Part shown: piece by piece, positions 1 through 7,817 of the stretch | How positions within the stretch are numbered: the first letter of the stretch is position 1 | How the letters are laid out: every line of letters begins with the position of its first letter | Assembly: GCA_011525945.1 (NCBI GenBank) | Contig: WYBJ01000019.1 | Location: 1-39,174, forward strand | Direction: 5' to 3' | Source: Burkholderiaceae bacterium | Lineage (GTDB): Bacteria; Pseudomonadota; Gammaproteobacteria; Burkholderiales; WYBJ01 | DNA: 39,174 nt | Made by a program: the position numbers and the translations under genes | The notes under the pieces: model-generated | Told to the model about the DNA's origin: nothing | Seen by the model: only the letters and a program-made list of their open reading frames with translations | Databases searched by the model: none

Positions 1-536
1 CCCGCCCCGGTCATGCCGCCACCGGGCGATTCCAGCGGCGAGTCGCGCCAGGTTCCGGCCGTGTTGTCGGAATGCAGATTGCTGAAATGCCCTTCGATGT
101 GCAGGATTTGCCCCAGCTCACCGGAGGCGGTGATGCGCTTGAGCGCCTGCATGGACGGCCACAGCCGCCGGTTGTGCCCCACGCCGAGCACGCGTGCGGA
201 ATCGCGGCAGGTTTCGATCATCGCGCGCGCATCGGCCGAATTGAGCGCGAGCGGCTTTTCGCAGAACACGTGTTTGCCGGCGCGGACGGCCGCTTCCAGC
301 ATCGGCCGATGCAGCGAGTGCGGCGTGACGATCACGACCGCCTTCACCGCCGGGTCGGCGAGCGCCTCGCCCAGGTCGGCGCACAACGCGAGCTCATGGC
401 TGCGTGCGAACTCGCGCAGCCGCTCGGGTGCCGCATCGACGCCGCGGATGAATCGTACCCGCTCGCTCTGAAACTGGACCGACCGGACAAAATTCTTGCC
501 CCAGCGTCCGAGACCGACGATGGCGAGGTCAAGCAT
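1..536 (-). CDS. Gfo/Idh/MocA family oxidoreductase, N-terminal part (runs off window)
   Basis: The frame opens at ATG 534-536 and stays open to base 1, so only about 178 N-terminal residues are present. It begins MLDLAIVGLGRWGKN, a Rossmann NAD(P)-binding glycine motif (G-L-G-R-W-G). At about residues 95-100 it has the Glu-Lys-Pro motif (CEKPLAL) typical of the Gfo/Idh/MocA family, whose Lys takes part in catalysis, and further on GVGHNRR. The family oxidises or reduces sugars, inositols and related compounds in the cytoplasm; the substrate cannot be told from this half. It lies 42 bases downstream of a deleted Bug receptor gene on the same strand, so both probably belonged to one catabolic operon. 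The family call is firm; the specific function is unknown. Confidence 0.85.
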   Translation of the reverse strand, partial: MLDLAIVGLGRWGKNFVRSVQFQSERVRFIRGVDAAPERLREFARSHELALCADLGEALADPAVKAVVIVTPHSLHRPMLEAAVRAGKHVFCEKPLALNSADARAMIETCRDSARVLGVGHNRRLWPSMQALKRITASGELGQILHIEGHFSNLHSDNTAGTWRDSPLESPGGGMTGA

Positions 537-578
537 GGTGCCGCTCTCTGCGTGCGTCGAGCAGGCTGCGCTTCGGCC

Positions 579-813
579 TCAACGGTGCTTGATCCCGGTC
601 GCTATGATCACCTTCGCGGTTCTCGACCACGAGCTGCTGGCCCAGCACGGTTGAAAGGCTCTGCGACATCGCGCGGCAGATCACGTCCACGGGCCCGCCC
701 GCGCCGGACGGTGAGATGACGCGGATTGCCTTGCTCGGGTAGCCCTGTGCGAGGGCCGACGCGTTCAGCACGACGCATGCGATGGAGATCCACAGCGCGC
801 AAAGTGACTTCAC
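579..813 (-). pseudogene. Bug/TctC-type solute receptor with large internal deletion
   Basis: The gene starts with GTG 811-813 behind a strong ribosome site (GAGGAGG). It encodes a signal peptide (MKSLCALWISIACVVLNASALAQ) and the Bug start YPSKAIRVISPSGAGGPVD up to VVENREG, about 65 residues. Family members then continue for about 250 residues. Here the frame turns into unrelated sequence, while the next frame reads AKVIIATGIKHR and stop (TGA 579-581), which is a typical Bug C-terminus. A deletion has therefore joined the N-terminal quarter to the last dozen residues out of frame. Bug proteins are periplasmic binding proteins of tripartite tricarboxylate transporters; this copy cannot fold as one. 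Confidence 0.8.
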
Positions 814-935
814 GATTCCTCCTCGCAGTATTCGTTATGCAGCGATTGTGAGCGTTGAGGTGGCCGCCCGCAACGACCGACGCCATCCCGATGGCGCTCC
901 CTTACGTAGCGCACGAAGCGAGTGCGACGCCGCCG

Positions 936-941
936 TATAAT
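936..941 (+). promoter_or_regulatory. Sigma-70 -10 box (TATAAT) ahead of tsaB
   Basis: A perfect TATAAT lies 37 bases before the GTG start of tsaB. No good -35 box is visible at 16-18 bases upstream (the bases there are near ACGAAG). Transcription would begin near 948 and give a leader of about 30 bases for the tsaB-rimI-glycosylase operon. Confidence 0.5.
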
Positions 942-978
942 GATCTGCCATTGTCACAGGCACGCCTTCTCCTGCTCC

Positions 979-1653
979 GTGAAGCTTCTCGCGTTCGATA
1001 CCTCCACCGAACTGTGCTCGGCCGCGTTGTGGCTCGAGGGCGAGGTCGCGGCGGACGCAGTGCATGCGGGGCAACGCCACTCCGAGTTGCTGCTACCCAT
1101 GATCGACGCGCTCTTGCGCTGCGCCGGCATCGGCGTGCGCGAGCTTGATGCGATCGCGTACGGCGAAGGTCCGGGTTCGTTCACCGGCTTGCGCATCGCC
1201 TGCGGCGTGGCGCAAGGCCTCGCCTTCGGCGCGAACCTGCCGGTGGTGGGGATCGGGACCTTGCTTGCGCTGGCGCAGGCGTCGGGGGAGACCGAAGCAG
1301 TATGCTGCCTGGATGCGCGCATGCGTCAGGTCTATTTCGCCGCCTACCGGCGTAACGCCGACGGCTGGGAGACGGTGCGGTCGCCGCAGGTGCACGCCCC
1401 GCAAGCCGTACCGGAGCTTCCTAGCGGTGCGTGGACGGGCTGCGGCAACGGTTTTGTCGCCTACGCCGATGCGTTGCGGGCGAGGCTCGGCGCCGCGCTC
1501 GCCGCCGTCGCGCCGATCGAGCTACCGCACGCGCGCGAGATCGCCATCCTGGCGGCGGCCGAGGTAGCGCGCGGTGGCGGTAAGCCCGCTGCCGAAGCCG
1601 TACCCGTGTACGTGCGCGACAAGGTCGCGCTGACGATCGAGGAGCAGCCGTGA
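979..1653 (+). CDS. tsaB: tRNA threonylcarbamoyladenosine biosynthesis protein TsaB
   Basis: The protein has 224 residues and starts VKLLAFDTSTELCSAAL, matching the family start MK-LLAIDTSTE; GTG 979 is preferred over in-frame ATGs at 922 and 940, which would add non-homologous residues. The ASKHA-fold motifs are clear: RHSELLLPMID at about 35 and GEGPGSFTGLRIA at about 70. TsaB partners TsaD and TsaE in making t6A at position 37 of ANN-decoding tRNAs; it is the inactive structural paralogue of TsaD. The stop overlaps the next GTG start by four bases (GTGA), so it is translationally coupled to rimI, as in many Betaproteobacteria. Confidence 0.95.
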   Translation: MKLLAFDTSTELCSAALWLEGEVAADAVHAGQRHSELLLPMIDALLRCAGIGVRELDAIAYGEGPGSFTGLRIACGVAQGLAFGANLPVVGIGTLLALAQASGETEAVCCLDARMRQVYFAAYRRNADGWETVRSPQVHAPQAVPELPSGAWTGCGNGFVAYADALRARLGAALAAVAPIELPHAREIAILAAAEVARGGGKPAAEAVPVYVRDKVALTIEEQP

Positions 1654-2114
1654 GCGCGCTGCCGAGCGCGGCGCCGATCGTATATCGGGCGATGCGCATC
1701 GAGGATCTGGATCGCGTGTGCGAGATCGAGCAGCGTATCTATGCCTTCCCGTGGACGCGCGGAAACTTCGCCGATTCCCTGATCGCGCGCTACCACTGCA
1801 CGGTGATGGCGTGCGAGACAAGCATCATCGGTTACGCCGTTCTCACGACAGGCGCCGGGGAAGCGCATCTGCTGAATCTCAGCATCGACGCCCCGCAGCA
1901 AGGCAACGGCCACGGTCGGGCGTTGCTGCTGCAACAGATCGATCTCGCGCGAGGGCAGGGCGCACGCCTGCTGCTGCTCGAAGTGCGGCCATCCAACGTC
2001 GTCGCGCGCGGACTTTATCGCGACCTGGGCTTTCAGCAGATAACGGTGCGCCGCGGCTACTATCCGGACCACGGCGGGCGCGAGGATGCGCTTTTGCTCG
2101 CGCTGCCGCTATGA
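1650..2114 (+). CDS. rimI: Ribosomal protein S18-alanine N-acetyltransferase RimI
   Basis: A GNAT-fold acetyltransferase of 154 residues. The acetyl-CoA-binding signature Q/R-x-x-G-x-G/A is present as QQGNGHGRALL near residue 75, followed by LEVRPSNVVARGLYRDLGF and YYPDHGGREDALLL, which match RimI. RimI acetylates the N-terminal Ala of ribosomal protein S18. GTG start; it overlaps tsaB upstream (GTGA) and the glycosylase downstream (ATGA) by four bases each, so the three genes are one translational unit. Confidence 0.93.
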   Translation: MSALPSAAPIVYRAMRIEDLDRVCEIEQRIYAFPWTRGNFADSLIARYHCTVMACETSIIGYAVLTTGAGEAHLLNLSIDAPQQGNGHGRALLLQQIDLARGQGARLLLLEVRPSNVVARGLYRDLGFQQITVRRGYYPDHGGREDALLLALPL

Positions 2115-3058
2115 GTCGCAAGCGGATGATGCTGGCGGAGATGGGGATTGCGCCGCTGTGGCGGTTGCGCGCGCCGCCGCACGCCGGTCCCATCGACCTG
2201 CCGCAGCCAGGTGCAGTCGAATCTCGCATCGAACCTTCCGCGGTGATATCGCCGGCGAGCGCCATCGCGCCGGCGCGGCGCGCGCCCACCGCCGTCGAGC
2301 CTGACGCGCATGGCGCCACGAGGCCGCGCGTGCCGCCACCGCTGCCCGAAGATTCGCTTGTTCAGCGAGCTGGGGAACGGCGCGCGGCGCGCGCAGGTGC
2401 TGCGGGCGCCGGCGGGCCGCCCGCGGCCGTTGCCGCGATGGAAGCGGGCGAGGCGCAAGCGCGCCGGCAGCGGATCATGCAGATGGGCTGGGCGGAACTG
2501 AAGCCTGCGGTCGCGCGATGCGTCGCGTGCGGGCTGCATCTCGCCCGCACGCAGACGGTGTTCGGCGTCGGCGACGAGAACGCCGATTGGCTCTTTGTCG
2601 GCGAAGGTCCGGGGGCGGAAGAAGACGCGAGGGGCGAGCCCTTCGTGGGTCAAGCGGGGCGGCTGCTCGACAGCATGCTTGCCGCCATTGAGCTCAGGCG
2701 CGGCGAGAACGTCTACATCGCCAACGTCGTCAAGTGCCGGCCGCCGAACAACCGCAACCCGGATTCGGGCGAGATGAGCTGCTGCGAGCCCTACCTCGCG
2801 CGCCAGATCGAGCTGATCGGACCCAGGCTCATCATCGCGCTCGGGCGCGTGGCGGCCAACCACCTGCTGCAGACCGACGCCTCGATCGCAAGCCTGCGCG
2901 GGCGTGTACACCAGTATCGCAGCGCGCCCTTGATCGTGACGTATCACCCGGCCTACCTGCTGCGCAGTCTGCAGGAGAAGGGCAAGGCCTGGGTCGATCT
3001 GTGCTTCGCGCGCTCGACGATGGATGCGCTTCGGGAAGGCCGGGTCACGGGGCTATGA
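2111..3058 (+). CDS. Uracil-DNA glycosylase, family 4/5 type (Fe-S)
   Basis: The protein has 315 residues. The C-terminal 190 residues carry the UDG superfamily motifs GEGPGAEEDARGEPF with VGQAGRLL (uracil pocket and water activation) and TYHPAYLLR (motif 2 region). Cysteines in RCVACGLH, VVKCRPPNN and SCCEPYL are the expected [4Fe-4S] ligands of family 4. The first 120 residues are Ala/Pro/Arg-rich and look disordered, an extension often seen in betaproteobacterial homologues. It removes uracil from DNA to start base excision repair. The ATG at 2111 overlaps the rimI stop; starting further upstream would run into rimI. Confidence 0.92.
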   Translation: MSRKRMMLAEMGIAPLWRLRAPPHAGPIDLPQPGAVESRIEPSAVISPASAIAPARRAPTAVEPDAHGATRPRVPPPLPEDSLVQRAGERRAARAGAAGAGGPPAAVAAMEAGEAQARRQRIMQMGWAELKPAVARCVACGLHLARTQTVFGVGDENADWLFVGEGPGAEEDARGEPFVGQAGRLLDSMLAAIELRRGENVYIANVVKCRPPNNRNPDSGEMSCCEPYLARQIELIGPRLIIALGRVAANHLLQTDASIASLRGRVHQYRSAPLIVTYHPAYLLRSLQEKGKAWVDLCFARSTMDALREGRVTGL

Positions 3059-3197
3059 AGGGTGCCGTTACACCACGACATTCTGCGCGCGCGGCAGGCT
3101 GCCGTGCCGGCCGGGTGGGGCTGGTTCATCCGTTTCGTCCGGCACAGGTGCGATCGGTCGCACCGTTCGGTGATGTCGATGTCCTGCGGAGCATCTC

Positions 3198-4382
3198 ATG
3201 AGCGACTCGCTTCCCCTGCAAGGCCTGCGCATGGTTGAATTCGTCCATGTTGTCATGGGACCGACCTGCGGGTTGGTGCTCGCCGACCTCGGTGCGGAGG
3301 TCATCAAGATCGAACCGCTCGGCGGCGACCACACGAGAAAGCTCACCGCGTCGGGAGCGGGTTTTTTTCCGGCTTACAACCGCAACAAGAAAAGCATCGC
3401 GGTCGATCTGAAGTCCGAGCGCGGGCGCGAACTGGTGTTCAAACTCGTCGGTAGCGCCGATGCACTCAGCGAAAATTTTCGACCGGGCGCCATGGACAAG
3501 CTCGGCTTCGGTTACGAGCCCTTGAGCCGACTAAACCCGCGGCTCGTCTACTGCTCGCTCAAAGGCTTTCTGCCCGGCCCTTACGATCATCGCGCGGGCC
3601 TGGACGAGACGGCGCAGATGATGGGCGGGCTCGCATACATGACCGGTGGCCGCGAGCGACCGCTGCGGGCGGGTGCGTCGGTGATCGATGTGATGGGCGG
3701 CATGTTCGGCGCGATTGCGATCCTGGTGGCCATCAGCGAGCGCAATCGTACCGGACGCGGCCAGTACGTCCAGAGTGCGCTCTATGAGAGCTGTGCGTTT
3801 CTCATGGGGCAGCACATGATGGAAGGCTTCATGACCGGCAAGCCGGTGGTGCCGATGCCCGAGCGCGTGCGCGCGTGGGCGGTGTACGACACATTCGTCA
3901 CGAGCGACGGCGAGCGCGTGTTCGTCGGCATCGTGACCGATTCGCAGTGGCGGATTTTCTGCCAGGCGTTCGAGCGCCCCGAGTTGCTGGACGATCCGGA
4001 ACTGGCGACCAATCCGCAGCGCGTGCTGGCGCGCCCGCGGCTGCTGCCGATCGTGACTGCGCTCTTCGGCGGCATGACCAAAGCGCAGTTGATGGCGAAG
4101 TGCGACGATCTCGGATTGCCTTACGCTCCGATCGCCAAACCCGAGGATCTGTTCGCCGATCCTCATCTGCAGCAATCGGGGGGGTTCGCGCAGCTCTCGC
4201 TCGCGAATGGCGTGACGACGCGGATACCCGCGTTACCGATCGCGATGGGCGGGCGGCGTTTCGGCACCCGACTTGATCTTCCGCGTGTCGGCGAGCACAA
4301 CGCCAGCGTGCTGCAGGAGCTTGGCTATGCGGCCAGCGAGATCGATCGGCTTGCCGCCGAGGGTGTCATAGCGAACGCTTGA
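3198..4382 (+). CDS. CaiB/BaiF-family (class III) CoA-transferase
   Basis: The protein has 394 residues, the normal length. It opens with LPLQGLRMVEFVHVVMGPTCG and LADLGAEVIKIEP, the standard class III N-terminus, then NRNKKSIAVDLK and SENFRPGAMDKLG. Asp136 in GLDETAQMMGG aligns with the catalytic Asp that forms the acyl-anhydride in formyl-CoA transferase. The class moves CoA between thioesters and free carboxylic acids; substrate specificity cannot be read here. A GGAG lies just before the ATG. It is transcribed alone: the glycosylase ends 139 bases upstream and cspA converges downstream. Confidence 0.92.
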   Translation: MSDSLPLQGLRMVEFVHVVMGPTCGLVLADLGAEVIKIEPLGGDHTRKLTASGAGFFPAYNRNKKSIAVDLKSERGRELVFKLVGSADALSENFRPGAMDKLGFGYEPLSRLNPRLVYCSLKGFLPGPYDHRAGLDETAQMMGGLAYMTGGRERPLRAGASVIDVMGGMFGAIAILVAISERNRTGRGQYVQSALYESCAFLMGQHMMEGFMTGKPVVPMPERVRAWAVYDTFVTSDGERVFVGIVTDSQWRIFCQAFERPELLDDPELATNPQRVLARPRLLPIVTALFGGMTKAQLMAKCDDLGLPYAPIAKPEDLFADPHLQQSGGFAQLSLANGVTTRIPALPIAMGGRRFGTRLDLPRVGEHNASVLQELGYAASEIDRLAAEGVIANA

Positions 4383-4436
4383 CGCGATATGGCGTCGAGC
4401 GCCGCATCTTTTGCGCGGCGAACTTCTGACTCGAGA

Positions 4437-4464
4437 CGCTAGGCCCGGTGCGCCGGGCCTAGCG
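4437..4464 (-). terminator. 12-bp stem-loop between the CoA-transferase and cspA
   Basis: A perfect inverted repeat, arms CGCTAGGCCCGG and CCGGGCCTAGCG with a 4-base loop, sits 14 bases after the cspA stop and between two convergent genes. There is no T-run on either side, so it may be a weak bidirectional terminator or an mRNA-stabilising 3' hairpin. Confidence 0.5.
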
Positions 4465-4478
4465 TTACACCGCTGCCG

Positions 4479-4682
4479 TTACGCCGGCCGGATGTTGGAT
4501 GCCTGGTCGCCCTTGGGGCCCGTGGTCTTGTCGTAGCTGACCTTCTGGCCTTCGCTGAGCGACTTGAAGCCGCTGCCCTGAATCGCGGAGAAATGTGCGA
4601 ACAGATCCTTGCCGCCGTCATCGGGCGTAATGAAGCCGAAACCCTTCGCATCGTTGAACCACTTGACGGTACCTGTACTCAT
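4479..4682 (-). CDS. cspA: Cold-shock protein, CspA family
   Basis: The protein has 67 residues, a complete single OB-fold domain. RNP1 is KGFGFITPD and RNP2 is LFAHFSAIQ; the frame begins [14 protein letters not shown] and ends [14 protein letters not shown]. These proteins bind single-stranded RNA and act as RNA chaperones. The ATG lies downstream of AGGAA and a leader of about 134 bases that runs from a good sigma-70 promoter (4823-4851), an arrangement typical of cspA genes. Whether this copy is cold-induced or constitutive cannot be seen. Confidence 0.96.
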   Translation of the reverse strand: MSTGTVKWFNDAKGFGFITPDDGGKDLFAHFSAIQGSGFKSLSEGQKVSYDKTTGPKGDQASNIRPA

Positions 4683-4822
4683 GCTTGCTGTATTCCTGAA
4701 AAGTTGATTTGAGCGCGCTCGGCGCTCGCCGCGGACCGTCGAGGGAGGATTAAGGAGATCAGAGTAGTGCCGGAGGCTTTACAGCGGACCAGAAAAATCG
4801 ACGCCTGAAGGATCCAGGCGCC

Positions 4823-4851
4823 CTTATACGGGCTCGTCTGGGCGCGGTCAA
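4823..4851 (-). promoter_or_regulatory. Sigma-70 promoter of cspA
   Basis: Read on the minus strand, TTGACC (4846-4851) and TATAAG (4823-4828) are separated by exactly 17 bases. Transcription would start near 4816, leaving a leader of about 134 bases before the cspA ATG. A small dyad (CGCCTG/CAGGCG, 4802-4820) sits at the start of the transcript. The leader also contains pyrimidine runs (CTCCTT, CCTCC) that could pair with purine-rich ribosome sites. The remaining sequence between 4852 and 5020 shows no gene. Confidence 0.7.
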
Positions 4852-5020
4852 CCGATTTCTCGCCGCCCGGGCGCCGGTTTCGGTATCCGGTATGGGCGAA
4901 CCGGGACGTCGGGTGGTCCGTCCGCTCACCGCGTGCGGGTGAAGCCGGCGATGCGACGCGCACGCGGCGTAACGGGCCGTGATACAGCGCGGGTCGGCCG
5001 GGTCGCGGCCGCTGCTTTGC

Positions 5021-5212
5021 CTAGCGCCGCGGCCGGGCCGGCTTGTCCCTGGGCGCTACGTAGACGTAGCCCTGGCCCTGCGCGTCGGCGATGCACGCCT
5101 CGTAGGCGGCGTAGCCACGCGACGATTCGGACAGCACGACGCGGCTCACGGAAACCTGCTGCCAGCGCCACTTCCGACTTTCATCCTGGTAGAACCGCCA
5201 GATGCTGTTCAT
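5021..5212 (-). CDS. Small Trp-rich protein of unknown function (63 residues)
   Basis: The frame starts at ATG 5210-5212 behind GGAGG at five bases, and reads MNSIWRFYQDESRKWRWQQV, ending in a basic tail (RDKPARPRR). It is soluble and has no signal peptide. The pattern of an aromatic, basic first third followed by an Ala/Glu segment resembles short hypothetical proteins common in Betaproteobacteria, but no function is known to me. An in-frame upstream extension to 5404 lacks a ribosome site and would overlap the divergent transaldolase gene. It is divergent from tal with a shared upstream region of about 110 bases. Confidence 0.65.
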   Translation of the reverse strand: MNSIWRFYQDESRKWRWQQVSVSRVVLSESSRGYAAYEACIADAQGQGYVYVAPRDKPARPRR

Positions 5213-5321
5213 GCTGCCTCCGTTGCAAATAGGCAGTATACGCGCTGATCGCGCGGTCTCGGTGCGCGTGCACGTATATTGCGGGCGCTCGACCGACGGA
5301 TCCGCGAACGAAGGAGCAACC

Positions 5322-6425
5322 ATGAATGCTACGCAATACCTGCACGATCTCGGCCAGCGGCTGTGGCTCGACAACATCAGCCGCCGCCACCTGGAGGAGG
5401 GCATTCTGCAACGCTACATCGCCGAGTACGCCTTGACGGGGCTCACCTCGAATCCCACCATATTCGAGCGCGCGATCGGTTCTTCCGAGGCCTACGATGC
5501 ATCCATTCGCGCCGGCGCGGATGACAGCGAAAGCGACGAGGCCGTGTTCGTGTCGCTCGCGCTCGATGACCTGCGGCGCGCGGCTGATCTGTTCCGTCCG
5601 ATCCATAAGGCCACTGCCGGGCTCGACGGCTGGGTGTCGATGGAGGTCTCGCCGCTGCTCGCCTACGATGCTGCGGCGACCGTCGACGCGGTGAAGTCGA
5701 TCCGCACTCTGGCGCGCCGCGACAACCTGTTCGTCAAGATTCCGGGCACGCCGCAGGGCATGCGGGCGATCGAGGAGTCGATCTTCGCCGGCGTGCCGGT
5801 CAATGTCACGTTGCTGTTTTCGTGCGCGCAATACCGGGCCGCGGCCGAGGCATACCTGTGCGGCATCGAACGGCGCATCGCGGCGGGGCTCGACCCGCAC
5901 GTCGCTTCGGTGGCGTCGTTGTTCGTGAGTCGCTGGGACCGGGCCGTGAGCGAGAAGGCGCCGCAGGAGCTGCGCAATCGGCTCGGTATCGCGGTGGCCG
6001 GTGTGACCTATGCGGCGTATCGCGAGCTGCTTCGATCGGAGCGTTGGCGCAAGCTTGCTGCATCCGGGGCGGTAGTGCAGCGGCTACTCTGGGCCAGCAC
6101 CGGGACCAAGGATCCAAGCGCTCCCGCAACGATCTATGTCGAAGCGCTGGCGGCGCCCGATACCATCGATACCGTCCCCGACGCGACCCTGCTGGCGTTC
6201 GCACGCGACGGGACGCCGCCGGCGCCGCTTGCCGAAGACGGTATCGAGGCGGGCGCGATGCTGGAGCGATTTCGCGCCGCGGGCATCGCTATCGACCCGC
6301 TGGCGGCGGATTTGCAGCGTGCCGGCGCGCAGGCGTTCGTGAAGTCGTGGCAGGCATTGATGAGCGGCATCGCGGCCAAGCGTGCTCGATTTCGCGCCGA
6401 GCGCGCCGCCCGCGTCGTGTGCTGA
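5322..6425 (+). CDS. tal: Transaldolase
   Basis: The protein has 367 residues, the length of the long bacterial transaldolase class. GLTSNPTIFERAI lies at residues 40-52, WVSMEVSPLLAYD at about 104, and the Schiff-base Lys139 in LFVKIPGTPQG; FAGVPVNVTLLFS and LLWASTGTKDP follow. It transfers a dihydroxyacetone unit between sedoheptulose-7-P and glyceraldehyde-3-P in the pentose phosphate pathway. ATG 5322 follows AAGGAG at six bases; a longer in-frame start at 5202 has no ribosome site. A TATATT at 5275-5280 is a possible -10 box without a clear -35. The C-terminus (GIAAKRARFRAERAARVVC) is unusually basic. Confidence 0.94.
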   Translation: MNATQYLHDLGQRLWLDNISRRHLEEGILQRYIAEYALTGLTSNPTIFERAIGSSEAYDASIRAGADDSESDEAVFVSLALDDLRRAADLFRPIHKATAGLDGWVSMEVSPLLAYDAAATVDAVKSIRTLARRDNLFVKIPGTPQGMRAIEESIFAGVPVNVTLLFSCAQYRAAAEAYLCGIERRIAAGLDPHVASVASLFVSRWDRAVSEKAPQELRNRLGIAVAGVTYAAYRELLRSERWRKLAASGAVVQRLLWASTGTKDPSAPATIYVEALAAPDTIDTVPDATLLAFARDGTPPAPLAEDGIEAGAMLERFRAAGIAIDPLAADLQRAGAQAFVKSWQALMSGIAAKRARFRAERAARVVC

Positions 6426-6437
6426 GAGTCTCGCGCG

Positions 6438-6701
6438 TCAGCGACCGCTGCGCGCCTTGCGCTGTCGCGCGTCAGCGTCACCATGCACGAAGCCGTATAT
6501 CAACGAGCCCATTGCGGCCGTGATCAGCACGACGAGCAATGCAATCGCGACGATGAGCACCGTGTTCGCGCCGAATGAGCGCACGATCATGCCGTAGAAC
6601 GCGCTGCGAGTCATGAGATAGAAGAGCAAACCCGGAACGAGCACGAGCAGCGCCAGCAGGACAATGATTACCGTTTGCTTGCGCATCATTCGCATCGCCA
6701 T
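6438..6701 (-). CDS. Small inner-membrane protein, two predicted helices
   Basis: The protein has 87 residues. After a basic start (MAMRMMRKQ) come two hydrophobic segments, roughly residues 10-30 (VIIVLLALLVLVPGLLFYL) and 46-69 (TVLIVAIALLVVLITAAMG), then a charged tail ending ARQRKARSGR. Both ends should face the cytoplasm by the positive-inside rule. I do not recognise the family. It converges with tal (12 bases between stops) and is divergent from the Bug receptor gene. Confidence 0.6.
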   Translation of the reverse strand: MAMRMMRKQTVIIVLLALLVLVPGLLFYLMTRSAFYGMIVRSFGANTVLIVAIALLVVLITAAMGSLIYGFVHGDADARQRKARSGR

Positions 6702-6751
6702 GGCGCCTTATCCGAGCCGACCTGCGAGCGAGCGTCGGCTCTGTTAGGATC

Positions 6752-6770
6752 ACCCCGGTGCGGCCGGGGT
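6752..6770. other. 7-bp GC hairpin in the divergent region before the Bug receptor
   Basis: ACCCCGG (6752-6758) and CCGGGGT (6764-6770) form a stem with a 5-base loop, between the divergent starts at 6701 and 6818. It could be an operator half-site pair or leader hairpin; no clear promoter boxes were found next to it. Confidence 0.3.
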
Positions 6771-6817
6771 TCACCGCGGCCGTAGATTTTTTCGTACGAT
6801 GGAAGAGGAGCGGTCAA

Positions 6818-7789
6818 GTGCCGGAGCATTGCAAGTGGATCGCAAGTGCAGCCCTCTTTCTGGCAATCGCCCCTGGCGCGCGTGCGGCCGAGGAGTGGCC
6901 CACACGGCCGGTGCGGTTCATCATTCCATTCCCCCCCGGCGGCAGCAACGACATCATCGGCCGGCTGATCGGCCTGCACCTGGGCGAGCGGCTCGGTAAG
7001 CCTTTCGTCATCGACAATCGGTCCGGGGCTGGCGGCAATCTCGGCATCGACATGGCCGCCAAGTCCAGCCCGGACGGGCAAACCGTGCTGATGATCTCGG
7101 CCGCGTACGCGTTCGGCCCGTCGATGTACCGGAAGCTGCCGTTTGACCCCGTCAAGTCGTTCACGTTTGTCAGCAAGATCGGCAACGGTCCCAACGTGCT
7201 GTCGGTGTATCCCGGGTTGCCGGTGAAGACCACAGGCGAGCTGATTGCGTTGGCCAAGGCCAAGCCGGGGAAGCTCAACTTCGCCAGCGCTGGCGTCGGT
7301 AGCTCCGTGCATCTGGCGAGCGAGCTGTTTCGCTCGATGGCGAAAATCGATGTGGTGCATATTCCGTTCAAGGGCGGCTTCCCGGCGATGGTTGATGTCA
7401 TGGCCGGCAATTCGCAGTACATCATCGGTACGCTGGTGCAGGCGCTACCGCAGATCCGCGCCGGCAAGCTGCGTGCACTGGGGCTCGCGTCGAAGAAGCG
7501 TATCGCGGCGATGCCGGACCTGCCGACGATCGACGAATCGGGACTACCCGGCTACGAGGCGGCCAACTGGTGGGGTCTGGTCGTTCCTGCCGGTACCGCG
7601 CAGTCGATCGTCGATCGTCTCGACAAGGAAGTGGCGCGCATCGTTGCGGTGCCCGATATCGTGAAGCGCTTCGCCAACGACGGCGCCGAGCCCGATGCGA
7701 TGAGCCAGGGCGAATTTCGCGAGTTCGTAGCGGCCGAGACGGCCAAGTGGGCAAAAGTCGTCAAGGAAGCCGGGATCAAGCCGCAGTGA
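6818..7789 (+). CDS. Bug-family (TctC-type) tripartite tricarboxylate transporter receptor
   Basis: The protein has 323 residues. The start is GTG 6818, seven bases after GAGGAG; an earlier in-frame GTG at 6758 would spoil the signal peptide. The signal sequence (KWIASAALFLAIAPGARA) is followed by EEWPTRPVRFIIPFPPGGSND, then VIDNRSGAGGNLGIDMAAKSSPDG and IPFKGGFPAMVDVMAG, all standard Bug signatures, and the C-terminus KVVKEAGIKPQ. Bug proteins bind organic acids in the periplasm; no TctA/TctB membrane partners are nearby, which is common for the expanded Bug families of Burkholderiales. It is followed after 28 bases by the AroQ-like gene, so the ligand may be the substrate of that gene group. 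Confidence 0.93.
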   Translation: MPEHCKWIASAALFLAIAPGARAAEEWPTRPVRFIIPFPPGGSNDIIGRLIGLHLGERLGKPFVIDNRSGAGGNLGIDMAAKSSPDGQTVLMISAAYAFGPSMYRKLPFDPVKSFTFVSKIGNGPNVLSVYPGLPVKTTGELIALAKAKPGKLNFASAGVGSSVHLASELFRSMAKIDVVHIPFKGGFPAMVDVMAGNSQYIIGTLVQALPQIRAGKLRALGLASKKRIAAMPDLPTIDESGLPGYEAANWWGLVVPAGTAQSIVDRLDKEVARIVAVPDIVKRFANDGAEPDAMSQGEFREFVAAETAKWAKVVKEAGIKPQ

Positions 7790-7817
7790 GTGGCGCGACC
7801 AAGCACGGGAGGCGGCA

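Noticed and set aside
3198..4382. CoA-transferase as a specific formyl-CoA or succinyl-CoA:carnitine enzyme
   Set aside because: Class III motifs define the chemistry only; the substrate-specific residues cannot be assigned from this sequence, so the general name was kept.
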